Origin: Actinophytocola sp036402745
GTDB lineage: Bacteria; Actinomycetota; Actinomycetes; Mycobacteriales; Pseudonocardiaceae
DNA: 8,475 nt
NCBI RefSeq assembly: GCF_036402745.1
Contig: NZ_DASWSJ010000347.1
Location: 1-8,475, forward strand
Reading direction: 5' to 3'
Made by a program: the position numbers and the translations under genes. A model generated the notes under the pieces. It worked only from the letters and a program-made list of their open reading frames with translations, did no database searches and was not told the origin of the DNA. Shown piece after piece: positions 1 to 7,147 of this stretch (positions are counted from its first letter, which is position 1; every line of letters starts with the position of its first letter).

Positions 1-1068
1 CTGGCGGCCGCGGCGCGGCTGTCCAGCCTCGCCGACAGCACCCCGGAAGGCCGCAGCATCGTCGACCTGGTCGCGAAGAACCACGGCCTGGCCGTCGAGC
101 CCAGCGCGGCCGAGCGGGCCGGGGACTTCGTGGCGTTCACCGCGCAGACCAGGATGAGCGGCATCGACCTCGGCGACCGGGTGGTCCGCAAGGGCGCGGC
201 CAGCGCGGTGCGGATGTGGGTGACCGACCAGGGCGGCGAGGTGCCGGTCGAGGTCGAGGAGGCCGTGGACCGGATCAGCGCCGGCGGCGGCACGCCGCTG
301 GTCTGCGCCGAGCGGGTCGGCGGGGTGGCCGTCGTCCGCGGCGTCATCCGGCTGTCCGACGTGGTCAAGCCGGCCATGAAGGAGCGGTTCGCGGAGCTGC
401 GCAAGATGGGCATCCGGACCGTCATGATCACCGGCGACAACCCGCTGACGGCCAAGGCCATCGCCGCGGAGTCCGGTGTGGACGACTACCTCGCGGAGGC
501 CAAGCCCGAGGACAAGATGGCGCTGATCCGCAAGGAGCAGGAGGGCGGCCGGCTGGTCGCGATGACCGGTGACGGCACCAACGACGCGCCGGCGCTCGCC
601 CAGTCCGACGTGGGCGTCGCGATGAACAGCGGGACCATGGCGGCCAAGGAGGCCGGGAACATGGTCGACCTGGACTCCGACCCGACGAAGCTCATCGAGA
701 TCGTGGAGATCGGCAAGCAGCTGCTGATCACCCGCGGCGCGCTCACCACGTTCAGCGTCGCCAACGACCTGGCCAAGTACTTCGCCATCCTCCCGGCGAT
801 GTTCGCGGGCATCTACCCGCAGCTGGACAAGCTGAACGTCATGCACCTGCACTCGCCGAGCTCGGCGATCCTGTCCGCGGTGATCTTCAACGCGCTGATC
901 ATCGTGGCGCTGATCCCGCTCGCGCTGCGTGGCGTGCGGTACCGGCCCTCGAGCGCGTCGTCGCTGCTGCGCCGCAACCTGCTGATCTACGGCCTCGGTG
1001 GCGTCGTCACCCCGTTCGCCGGCATCTGGCTCGTCGACCTGCTGGTCCGACTCATCCCAGGAATGTGA
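1..1068 (+). CDS. kdpB: Potassium-transporting P-type ATPase subunit B (KdpB), C-terminal half, partial at left edge
   Basis: The catalytic subunit of the KdpFABC potassium importer hydrolyses ATP in the cytoplasm to drive K+ uptake through KdpA. The frame is open from base 1, giving 355 residues, about half of the usual KdpB (about 680-700). It enters just after the DKTGT phosphorylation site, which lies outside the window. Visible in order are LADSTPEGRSIVDL and FTAQTRMSGIDL of the nucleotide-binding domain, MITGDNPLTAKAIA near 424-465, the hinge motif TGDGTNDAP at 565-591, DPTKLIEIVEIGKQ, the membrane segment TRGALTTFSVANDLAKYF, and the last helices with HSPSSAILSAVIFNALIIV. These match the conserved KdpB sequence closely. 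The stop at 1066-1068 is 4 bases before kdpC. An internal ATG at 154 or GTG at 130 is not a real start, because the homology continues upstream of both. Identification is secure; only the N-terminal half is unseen. Confidence 0.98.
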   Translation: MAAAARLSSLADSTPEGRSIVDLVAKNHGLAVEPSAAERAGDFVAFTAQTRMSGIDLGDRVVRKGAASAVRMWVTDQGGEVPVEVEEAVDRISAGGGTPLVCAERVGGVAVVRGVIRLSDVVKPAMKERFAELRKMGIRTVMITGDNPLTAKAIAAESGVDDYLAEAKPEDKMALIRKEQEGGRLVAMTGDGTNDAPALAQSDVGVAMNSGTMAAKEAGNMVDLDSDPTKLIEIVEIGKQLLITRGALTTFSVANDLAKYFAILPAMFAGIYPQLDKLNVMHLHSPSSAILSAVIFNALIIVALIPLALRGVRYRPSSASSLLRRNLLIYGLGGVVTPFAGIWLVDLLVRLIPGM

Positions 1069-1072
1069 ACCC

Positions 1073-1708
1073 ATGAACTCGCTGTACAAACAGACCATGG
1101 CGGGCCTGCGGGTGCTGCTCCTGCTCACCGTGATCACCGGCGTGCTCTACCCGCTCGGCGTGTGGGCCGTGAGCCGCCTCCCCGGCCTGCAGGCCAACGC
1201 CGAGGGCTCGGTGGTCACCGTGGCCGGACAGCAGGTCGGCTCCGACCTGATCGGCATCGACCCGGTCGCCAAGGACCCCAACCACGACCCGTGGTTCCAC
1301 AACCGCCCCTCGGCGGTGGCGCTGGACCTGGACGGCGACGGCTCACCCGACCCGCTCGGCCCGGCCGACCCGTCGACCTCCGGCGGGTCGAACAAGGGGC
1401 CCTTCAACAAGGACCTCCTCGCCACCATCCAGCAACGCAAGGACCTGATCGCCAAGCGCGAGGGCGTCTCCCCGGCCCAGGTGCCGGCCGACGCCGTGAC
1501 CGCGTCCGCGTCGGGCCTGGATCCCGCCATCAGCCCGGCCTACGCCGAGCTGCAGGTCAAGCGCGTGGCGCGGGAGAACGGCCTGACCGAGGACCAGGTC
1601 CGCGCGCTGGTCAAGGACAACACCGTCGGCCGCGGCCTCGGCGTCCTCGGTGAGCCCGGCGTCAACGTGCTGAAGCTCAACCTGGCCGTCCAGGCCGCCA
1701 GACGGTGA
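1073..1708 (+). CDS. kdpC: Potassium-transporting ATPase subunit C (KdpC)
   Basis: This is the single-span accessory subunit of KdpFABC; the family is thought to stabilise the complex and raise the ATP affinity of KdpB. The protein has 211 residues, slightly longer than E. coli KdpC (about 190). The ATG at 1073 is chosen because AGGA at 1059-1062 lies 10 bases upstream, it follows the kdpB stop by 4 bases, and the product begins as KdpC proteins do (MNSLYKQTMAGLRVLLLLTV). An upstream in-frame ATG at 998 would overlap kdpB and add 25 non-homologous residues. One membrane helix spans about residues 10-32, followed by an extracytoplasmic domain with FHNRPSA (about 75-81), SGGSNKGP (103-110), TASASGLDP (143-151) and a C-terminal VNVLKLNLA. 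Between FHNRPSA and SGGSN is an Asp-rich insertion (DLDGDGSPDPLG, 85-96) absent from the E. coli protein as I recall it. The stop overlaps the kdpD start. Confidence 0.97.
   Translation: MNSLYKQTMAGLRVLLLLTVITGVLYPLGVWAVSRLPGLQANAEGSVVTVAGQQVGSDLIGIDPVAKDPNHDPWFHNRPSAVALDLDGDGSPDPLGPADPSTSGGSNKGPFNKDLLATIQQRKDLIAKREGVSPAQVPADAVTASASGLDPAISPAYAELQVKRVARENGLTEDQVRALVKDNTVGRGLGVLGEPGVNVLKLNLAVQAARR
1325..1360 (+). other. DxDxDG loop (possible cation-binding site) encoded within kdpC
   Basis: Codons 85-96 of kdpC encode DLDGDGSPDPLG. The D85-D87-D89-G90 spacing is that of EF-hand, dockerin and thrombospondin type 3 calcium loops. The acidic residue at loop position 12 is missing (G96), although D93 occupies position 9. 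The site lies in the predicted extracytoplasmic domain, where calcium is plentiful, in a segment where E. coli KdpC is shorter. The pattern is seen directly; cation binding is inference. Confidence 0.4.
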
Positions 1709-4335
1709 CCTCGCCGGACGGTGCGGTGCCCGGGAAGGTCCGCAAGGGTGAGCTGCGGATCTACCTGGGTGCCGCGCCCGGTGTCGGCAAGACCTTCGCG
1801 ATGCTGGGCGAGGCCCAGCGCAGGCTCGAGCGGGGCACCGACGTGGTGGCCGGTCTCGTCGAGACGCACGGGCGGCCCAAGACGGCGGCGTTGCTGCGGG
1901 GCCTGGAGGTCGTGCCACGCCAGCACCTGGAGTACCGCGGGCGCGAGTTCGACGAGATGGACCTCGACGCCATCCTCGCCCGCAAGCCGGAGGTCGCGGT
2001 CGTCGACGAGCTGGCCCACGCCAACGTGCCCGGCTCGCGCAACGACAAGCGGTGGCAGGACATCGAGGAGCTGCTCGCGGCGGGCATCGACGTGCTTTCC
2101 ACGGTGAACGTGCAGCACCTGGAGAGCCTCAACGACGTCGTCGAGCGGATCACCGGCGCGCACCAGCAGGAGACCGTGCCCGACGAGGTCGTCCGCCGCG
2201 CCGAGCAGATCGAGCTCATCGACATCACCCCGGAGGCACTGCGCCGCCGCCTCGCCCACGGCAACGTCTACCCCGCCCACCGCATCGACGCCGCGCTGGG
2301 CAACTACTTCCGCCCGGGCAACCTGATCGCGCTGCGCGAGCTGGCCCTGCTGTGGGTGGCCGACCAGGTCGACGTCGCACTCCGGCGCTACCGCACCGAA
2401 AAGGACATCACCGAGACCTGGGAGACCAGGGAGCGGGTCGTCGTCGCCATCACCGGTGGCAAGGAGAGCGAGACCCTGATCCGGCGGGGCAGCCGGATCG
2501 CCACCCGTGCGGGCGCGGAGCTGCTGGTGCTGCACGTCCTGCGCGGCGACGGGCTCACCGGCGTCGGCCCGGGCGCGGTGGGCCGGCTGCGCCGGCTCGC
2601 CGACGACGTCGGCGCGACGTTCCACACCGTGGTCGGCGACGACGTGCCCGCCGCGCTGCTGGACTTCGCCCGCGGCGTCAACGCCACCCAGCTGGTCCTG
2701 GGCACCTCGCGGCGGTCGCGGTGGGCCCGGGCGTTCGACGAGGGCATCGGGGCCGCGGTCGTCCAGGAGTCCGGCCCGATCGACGTGCACACGGTCACCC
2801 ACGAGCAGTCCGGCGGCGGCCGGCGCCGCAGCCGCCGCGCCCGCAGCCCGCTCACCAGGTCGCGCACGGCGCTCGGCTGGGCGCTCGCCGTCGTGCTGCC
2901 CGCGCTCGCGACGCTGGCCGGCGCGATCTGGCGCAACGAGCTGACCCCCACCACCGACGTGGTCGACTACTTCCTCGCGCTGGTGATCGTGGCGCTGGTC
3001 GGCGGGATCGGGCCCGCCCTGTTCGCGTCGGTGTTCAGCGCGCTGCTGCTGAACTTCTTCTTCGTACCCCCGATCTACTCGCTGACCGTGGCCGACCCGG
3101 AGAACGCGCTGACGCTGGTGATCATGGTCGTGGTCGCCGTCATGGTCGCGGTGGTCGTCGACCGCGCGGCCCGCCGCGCCGAGCTGGCGGCCCAGGCACG
3201 CACCGAGGCCGCGCTGGTCGCCTCCTACGCGCGCACCGTGCTGACCAGCCCGCGGCCGCTGCCCACGCTGCTGGAGAAGGTGCGGGAGAACTTCGGCCTC
3301 ACCTCGGTCGCGTTGCTCGAGAACCGCGACGGCGACTGGCACCGCGTCGCGTGCGTCGGCGAGAAACCCTGTGCCGAGCCCGACGAGGCGGACGTGGACG
3401 TCGCGGTGACCCCCGACGTGCACCTGGCGCTGCGCGGTCGCCAGGTCCCGGCGCGGGACCGGCGGGTCCTCGAGGCCGCCGCGGGGCAGGCGCTGCTGGC
3501 CTTGCGCCAGCAGCGGATGGCCACCGAGACGGCCGACGCCCGGCACCAGGCGGAGACGACCAAGCTCCGGACGGCGTTGCTGTCCGCGGTGGGGCACGAC
3601 CTGCGCACGCCGCTCACGTCGATCAAGGCCGCGATCGGGAGCCTGCGCGCGGAGGACCTCGAGCTGTCCGACGAGGACACCCGCGAGCTGCTGGCCACCG
3701 TGGAGGAGTCCGCCGACCGGCTGACCAACCTGGTGGACAACCTGCTCGACTCCTCCCGGCTGGCCGTGGGTGTCGTGCGGCCCGTGCTCAGGGCCGTCGG
3801 CTACGACGAGGTGGTGGCCCGCGCGCTGGCCGGACTCGACGGCCGGGACGGGGTCACGGTGGACGTCGACGAGCAGCTCCCGCAGGTCCGGGCGGATGTC
3901 GGGCTGCTGGAACGCGTCGTGGCGAACATCGTGGACAACGCGCTGCGCTACGGCGTCCTGGCGGTGCCCAGACAGGTCGATGTGGACGGTGACGGCGAGA
4001 TCAGCGCGGACGAGCCGGCGATCGCCGTCCGCGCCAGCGCCTACGCCGACCGGGTCGAGCTGCGGATCGTGGACCACGGCAGGGGACTGCCGAAGCGGGC
4101 GGTGGACTCGGCGTTCGAGCCGTTCCAACGCCTCGGCGATCGCGACGCCACGAGCGGGGTCGGCCTCGGCCTGTCGGTCGCCAAGGGGTTCGTCGACGCC
4201 ATGGGCGGGTCCCTGCGTGCCGAGGACACCCCGGGCGGCGGGCTCACCGTGGTCATCTCGCTGCCCGCGGAGACCGGGGACCCGGCGGACCCGGCGGGCA
4301 CCATCGCGGAGACTGGGGAGGGCGTGCTGGCATGA
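1705..4335 (+). CDS. kdpD: Osmosensitive K+ channel histidine kinase KdpD
   Basis: This membrane sensor kinase for potassium limitation and osmotic stress autophosphorylates on histidine and passes the phosphate to KdpE. It has 876 residues, near the family norm of about 850-900. In order there are: a cytoplasmic KdpD domain with Walker A GAAPGVGKT (22-30) and Walker B VAVVDELAH (97-105); a universal-stress-protein-like domain (about 245-365); an Arg-rich stretch (372-386); four closely packed membrane helices (about 388-486, DUF4118 type); a GAF-like linker (about 500-600); the dimerisation/phosphoacceptor helix with H631 in AVGHDLRTPLTSI; and the ATP-binding domain with N box NIVDNALRYG (741-750), G1 DHGRGLP (790-796), F box FEPFQRL (804-810) and G2 GVGLGLSVA (818-826). 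The GTG start overlaps the kdpC stop as GTGA, implying translational coupling. Two oddities are an EF-hand-like loop at 759-770 and lack of the staphylococcal cyclic-di-AMP motif in the USP domain. Confidence 0.97.
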   Translation: MTSPDGAVPGKVRKGELRIYLGAAPGVGKTFAMLGEAQRRLERGTDVVAGLVETHGRPKTAALLRGLEVVPRQHLEYRGREFDEMDLDAILARKPEVAVVDELAHANVPGSRNDKRWQDIEELLAAGIDVLSTVNVQHLESLNDVVERITGAHQQETVPDEVVRRAEQIELIDITPEALRRRLAHGNVYPAHRIDAALGNYFRPGNLIALRELALLWVADQVDVALRRYRTEKDITETWETRERVVVAITGGKESETLIRRGSRIATRAGAELLVLHVLRGDGLTGVGPGAVGRLRRLADDVGATFHTVVGDDVPAALLDFARGVNATQLVLGTSRRSRWARAFDEGIGAAVVQESGPIDVHTVTHEQSGGGRRRSRRARSPLTRSRTALGWALAVVLPALATLAGAIWRNELTPTTDVVDYFLALVIVALVGGIGPALFASVFSALLLNFFFVPPIYSLTVADPENALTLVIMVVVAVMVAVVVDRAARRAELAAQARTEAALVASYARTVLTSPRPLPTLLEKVRENFGLTSVALLENRDGDWHRVACVGEKPCAEPDEADVDVAVTPDVHLALRGRQVPARDRRVLEAAAGQALLALRQQRMATETADARHQAETTKLRTALLSAVGHDLRTPLTSIKAAIGSLRAEDLELSDEDTRELLATVEESADRLTNLVDNLLDSSRLAVGVVRPVLRAVGYDEVVARALAGLDGRDGVTVDVDEQLPQVRADVGLLERVVANIVDNALRYGVLAVPRQVDVDGDGEISADEPAIAVRASAYADRVELRIVDHGRGLPKRAVDSAFEPFQRLGDRDATSGVGLGLSVAKGFVDAMGGSLRAEDTPGGGLTVVISLPAETGDPADPAGTIAETGEGVLA
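3979..4014 (+). other. EF-hand-type loop encoded inside the KdpD ATP-binding domain
   Basis: Codons 759-770 of kdpD encode DVDGDGEISADE. It fits the canonical 12-residue EF-hand loop at every key position: Asp at 1, 3 and 5, Gly at 6, Ile at 8 and Glu at 12. It lies between the N box (ends 750) and the G1 box (starts 790), where kinases usually have a short strand-loop-strand, so it appears as an insertion of roughly 15-20 residues. No second EF-hand is visible and the flanks are not obviously helical. The match is seen directly; metal binding and any regulatory role are inference. Confidence 0.55.
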
Positions 4336-5015
4336 CCACGGTCCTGGTGGTCGACGACGAGCCGCAGATCGTCCGCGCGCTGCGGATCAACCTCACCGCC
4401 CGCGGGTACCACGTGCTCGCCGCCGCGGACGGCACCGGCGCCCTGCGCGCGGCCGCCGACGGCAAGCCGGACGTCATCGTCCTCGACCTCGGCCTGCCGG
4501 ACCTGGACGGCACGGCGGTGATCGAGCAGCTGCGGCGCTGGACCTCGATTCCCATCATCGTCCTGTCCGCCCGCACCGACGCCGCCGACAAGGTCCGCGC
4601 GCTCGACGCGGGCGCCGACGACTACGTGACCAAGCCGTTCGGCATGGACGAGCTGCTCGCCCGCCTGCGGGCCGCCGTCCGCCGCGGCATCCAGTCGCTG
4701 TCGGGCAGCGAGGACTCGGTGATCGAGACCGACACGTTCACGATCGACCTCCTCGCCAAGAAGGTGCACCGGGACGGCGCCGAGGTCCACCTGACGCCGA
4801 CCGAGTGGGGCCTGCTGGAGATGCTGGCCCGCAACCGGGGCAAGCTCATCGCCCAGAAGCACCTGCTGCAGGAGGTGTGGGGCACGGGGTACGAGGCCAA
4901 CACCCACTACCTGCGGGTGTACCTCGCCCAGCTCCGCCGCAAGCTGGAACCCGAGCCCTCCCACCCGCGGTACCTCATCACCGAACCCGGCATGGGCTAC
5001 CGCTTCGAGCTGTAG
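4332..5015 (+). CDS. kdpE: Response regulator KdpE (OmpR/PhoB family)
   Basis: This cytoplasmic transcription factor is phosphorylated by KdpD and activates the kdp operon. It has 227 residues, the usual length. The receiver domain (about 1-118) has the acidic pair D8-D9, phosphoacceptor D52 in VLDLGLPDLDG, switch S79 in VLSARTD and K101 in VTKPFG. A winged-helix DNA-binding domain follows (about 130-227), with LTPTEWGLLEMLARNRGKLI, the recognition-helix region HYLRVYLAQLRRKLE and the closing wing GMGYRFEL. The ATG overlaps the kdpD stop as ATGA, so the two are translationally coupled and made in fixed proportion. All catalytic residues are present and nothing suggests degeneration. Its operator would lie upstream of kdpF/kdpA, outside the window. 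Confidence 0.97.
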   Translation: MTTVLVVDDEPQIVRALRINLTARGYHVLAAADGTGALRAAADGKPDVIVLDLGLPDLDGTAVIEQLRRWTSIPIIVLSARTDAADKVRALDAGADDYVTKPFGMDELLARLRAAVRRGIQSLSGSEDSVIETDTFTIDLLAKKVHRDGAEVHLTPTEWGLLEMLARNRGKLIAQKHLLQEVWGTGYEANTHYLRVYLAQLRRKLEPEPSHPRYLITEPGMGYRFEL

Positions 5016-5018
5016 TCC

Positions 5019-5039
5019 CGGGGTGCCGGTCGGTCCCCG
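5019..5039 (+). terminator. Weak stem-loop just after kdpE, possible partial terminator
   Basis: CGGGG (5019-5023) can pair with CCCCG (5035-5039) across an 11-base loop, 3 bases after the kdpE stop. No T-run follows, and a five-pair stem is weak for an intrinsic terminator. It could attenuate read-through from the kdp operon or protect the 3' end of the message, or it could be chance pairing in GC-rich DNA. Confidence 0.25.
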
Positions 5040-5084
5040 ACGCCACCAACACGTCACCGGCGCGCGGGCCGGTTGGGATCGCGT

Positions 5085-5090
5085 TAGCGT
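5085..5090 (+). promoter_or_regulatory. Candidate -10 element of a leaderless promoter for the APC permease
   Basis: TAGCGT fits the actinobacterial -10 pattern TANNNT and ends 6 bases before the GTG at 5097, the spacing expected if transcription begins on the first base of the start codon. There is no purine-rich ribosome binding site in the preceding 20 bases, which suits leaderless translation. No convincing -35 hexamer is seen about 17-18 bases upstream, which is common for this promoter type. If correct, the permease has a promoter of its own, independent of kdp. Confidence 0.5.
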
Positions 5091-5096
5091 CCGCTT

Positions 5097-7046
5097 GTGA
5101 CGAGTGCCGCCGAGGAGCAGCACCAGCGGGGCTTTCGCGGCTGGCTGCTGGCGGGGATGCCGCACCGGTACCGCCGGCATCCCGGCCCGGGCCGGCTGCC
5201 CCGCGACGACGAGGGCAAGCCCTGGTGGAAGGTCATGTGCCTGACCGGCGTGGACTACTTCTCCACGCTGGGCTACCAGCCGGGCATCGCCGCGCTGGCC
5301 GCCGGGGTCATCGCGCCGATCGCCACGGTCGTGCTCGTGCTGCTGACCCTGTTCGGCGCGTTGCCGGTGTACCGGCGGGTCGCGCAGGAGAGCCCGCACG
5401 GGGAGGGCTCGCTGGCGATGCTGGAACGGCTGCTGCCCCGCTGGCGCGGCAAGCTGGTCATCCTGGTGCTGCTGGGCTTCGTGGCGACCGACTTCATCAT
5501 CACGATCACGCTGTCCGCCGCCGACGCGTCGGCGCACGTGATGGAGAACCCGTTCGTCCCGCACTTCTTCGGTGGCAAGCAGGTGCTGATCACGCTCGTG
5601 CTGATCGCGCTGCTCGGCGCGGTGTTCCTCAGGGGGTTCACCGAGGCGATCGGCATCGCGGTGGTGCTGGTCGGCGTGTACCTGACGCTCAACCTGGTCG
5701 TCGTGATCGTCTCGTTCGGGCATGTGCTGTCCGCCCCGCACGTGGTGGCCGACTGGCACAACCTCCTCGTGCGCCAGTACGCCAGCCCGTGGCTGATGAT
5801 CGGCGTGGCGTTGCTGGTGTTTCCCAAGCTCGCGCTCGGCCTGTCCGGCTTCGAGACCGGGGTCGCGGTGATGCCCCAGATCAAGGGCGCGCCCGACGAC
5901 GACCCGCGCCACCCCGCCGGCCGGATCCGCAACGGCAGGCGGATGCTGGCGACCGCCGCGGTGATCATGAGTGTGTTCCTCGTCGCCAGCAGCTTCCTCA
6001 CCACGGTGCTGATCCCGCAGGAGGAGTTCCGGCCGGGCGGGGCGGCGAGCGGCCGGGCCCTGGCCTTCCTCGCGCACGGCTATCTCGGTGACGTGTTCGG
6101 CACGGTCTACGACACGTCCACGATCGCGATCCTGTGGTTCGCCGGTGCGTCGGCGATGGCCGGGCTGCTCAACCTCGTGCCGCGCTACCTGCCCCGCTAC
6201 GGGATGGCGCCGGACTGGACGCGGGCCCCCCGGCCGCTGGTCCTGGTGCTCGTGGCGATCGCGTTCGTCATCACCCTGATCTTCGACGCGAACGTGGACG
6301 CCCAGGGCGGCGCGTACGCGACCGGGGTGCTCGTGCTGATCTCCTCGGCCGCCCTCGCGGTCACGCTGAGCGCCCGGCGCCGTGGGGCGCGGCGGGCCAC
6401 TGTCGCGTTCGGACTGATCACCGTGGTGTTCCTGTACACCACCGGCGCGAACATCGTCGAACGGCCGGACGGGGTGAAGATCGCGTCGTTCTTCATCGCG
6501 GCGATCGTGCTCACCTCGTTCGTCTCCCGCGCGATGCGCTCCACCGAGCTGCGCACCACGGAGATCGTCCTGGACGAGACGGCCCAGCGGTTCATCGAGG
6601 AGGCCGCCACCTGGGACGAGATCAACATCATCGCCAACGAGCCGGACGCGCGCGACGAGCAGGAGTACCGGGAGAAGGAGGCCGAGCAGAAGGAGTTCCA
6701 CCACCTGCCCGACGACGCGCCGGTGCTGTTCCTCGAGGTGACCATCAAGGACGCCTCCGAGTTCGAGACCGAGCTGACCGTGCACGGCGAGGAGCGGTTC
6801 GGCTACCGGGTCCTGAAGGTGGAGAGCTCCACCATCCCCAACGCGATCGCCGCGCTGCTGCTGCACATCCGCGACGTGACCGGCAAGGTGCCGCACATCT
6901 ACTTCGCGTGGATGGAGGGGAACCCGGTGCCGCACGCGTTCCGCTACCTCCTCTCCGGCGACGGCGACATCCCGCCGCTGACGCGGGAGGTGCTCCGCCG
7001 CGCCGAACCCGACCGCGACCGCCGCCCCCTGGTCCACGTCGGCTGA
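5097..7046 (+). CDS. APC-superfamily permease with cytoplasmic C-terminal domain, possible K+ (KUP/KimA-like) importer
   Basis: This 649-residue integral membrane protein probably acts as a cation- or proton-coupled transporter. A basic cytoplasmic N-terminus (about 1-45) precedes about 12 hydrophobic segments, near residues 48-70, 71-92, 119-140, 161-179, 183-208, 230-255, 283-305, 338-360, 380-397, 405-424, 431-449 and 458-478. The first contains GVDYFSTLGYQPG, whose Gly/Pro-broken helix suits the APC (LeuT-fold) substrate site. A charged linker (about 510-535) leads to a soluble domain (about 540-649) with APVLFLEVTI and ESSTIPNAIAALLLHIRD. That layout, permease core plus cytoplasmic alpha/beta tail, resembles the KUP and KimA potassium transporters rather than typical amino-acid permeases, which lack such a tail. 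Proximity to kdpDE supports K+ as substrate, but specificity is inferred; an amino-acid transporter remains possible. The GTG start has no Shine-Dalgarno and looks leaderless. Confidence 0.85.
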   Translation: MTSAAEEQHQRGFRGWLLAGMPHRYRRHPGPGRLPRDDEGKPWWKVMCLTGVDYFSTLGYQPGIAALAAGVIAPIATVVLVLLTLFGALPVYRRVAQESPHGEGSLAMLERLLPRWRGKLVILVLLGFVATDFIITITLSAADASAHVMENPFVPHFFGGKQVLITLVLIALLGAVFLRGFTEAIGIAVVLVGVYLTLNLVVVIVSFGHVLSAPHVVADWHNLLVRQYASPWLMIGVALLVFPKLALGLSGFETGVAVMPQIKGAPDDDPRHPAGRIRNGRRMLATAAVIMSVFLVASSFLTTVLIPQEEFRPGGAASGRALAFLAHGYLGDVFGTVYDTSTIAILWFAGASAMAGLLNLVPRYLPRYGMAPDWTRAPRPLVLVLVAIAFVITLIFDANVDAQGGAYATGVLVLISSAALAVTLSARRRGARRATVAFGLITVVFLYTTGANIVERPDGVKIASFFIAAIVLTSFVSRAMRSTELRTTEIVLDETAQRFIEEAATWDEINIIANEPDARDEQEYREKEAEQKEFHHLPDDAPVLFLEVTIKDASEFETELTVHGEERFGYRVLKVESSTIPNAIAALLLHIRDVTGKVPHIYFAWMEGNPVPHAFRYLLSGDGDIPPLTREVLRRAEPDRDRRPLVHVG

Positions 7047-7089
7047 CCGGCCACAGCCACCGGACGACGACGGAGACAAGCCCGCGGCC

Positions 7090-7102
7090 GGGCATCAAGC
7101 CC
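7090..7102. repeat. Small hairpin in repeat unit 1
   Basis: GGGC (7090-7093) pairs with GCCC (7099-7102) across the five-base loop ATCAA. The flanks GCGG and CGC could extend pairing imperfectly. The identical stem and loop recur in unit 4. No T-run follows, so it is not a standard intrinsic terminator. Confidence 0.35.
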
Positions 7103-7147
7103 CGCAGCCCGCCATCAGGATCGCGGCCAGCCGTCAGGATCGCGGCA

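Noticed and set aside
998..1072. Upstream ATG extending kdpC by 25 residues
   Set aside because: It overlaps kdpB by 71 bases, adds non-homologous residues before the membrane helix, and the ATG at 1073 has AGGA at good spacing.
1540..4128. 862-codon open frame on the - strand opposite kdpD
   Set aside because: It is antisense to well-conserved KdpD; the composition is repetitive (QR, GH, DV) and there is no recognisable motif or start signal.
5016..5096. ydaO-type cyclic-di-AMP riboswitch upstream of the permease
   Set aside because: The gap is only 81 bases, too short for that riboswitch, and no matching conserved core is seen; the start also looks leaderless.
3770..6091. Long + strand frame crossing kdpD, kdpE and the permease
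   Set aside because: It is out of frame with three clearly identified genes, and its Arg/Pro/Gly/Ala-rich product is typical of GC-rich frame shadows.
7041..7058. GGCTG/CAGCC stem-loop over the permease stop codon as terminator
   Set aside because: It has only five base pairs, overlaps the stop codon and is not followed by a T-run.
4041..7079. 1012-codon open frame on the - strand
   Set aside because: It is antisense to kdpE and the permease, both of which have unmistakable family motifs. Its translation is low-complexity H/R/G/D/Q-rich with no domain, as expected of the complement of GC-rich codons.
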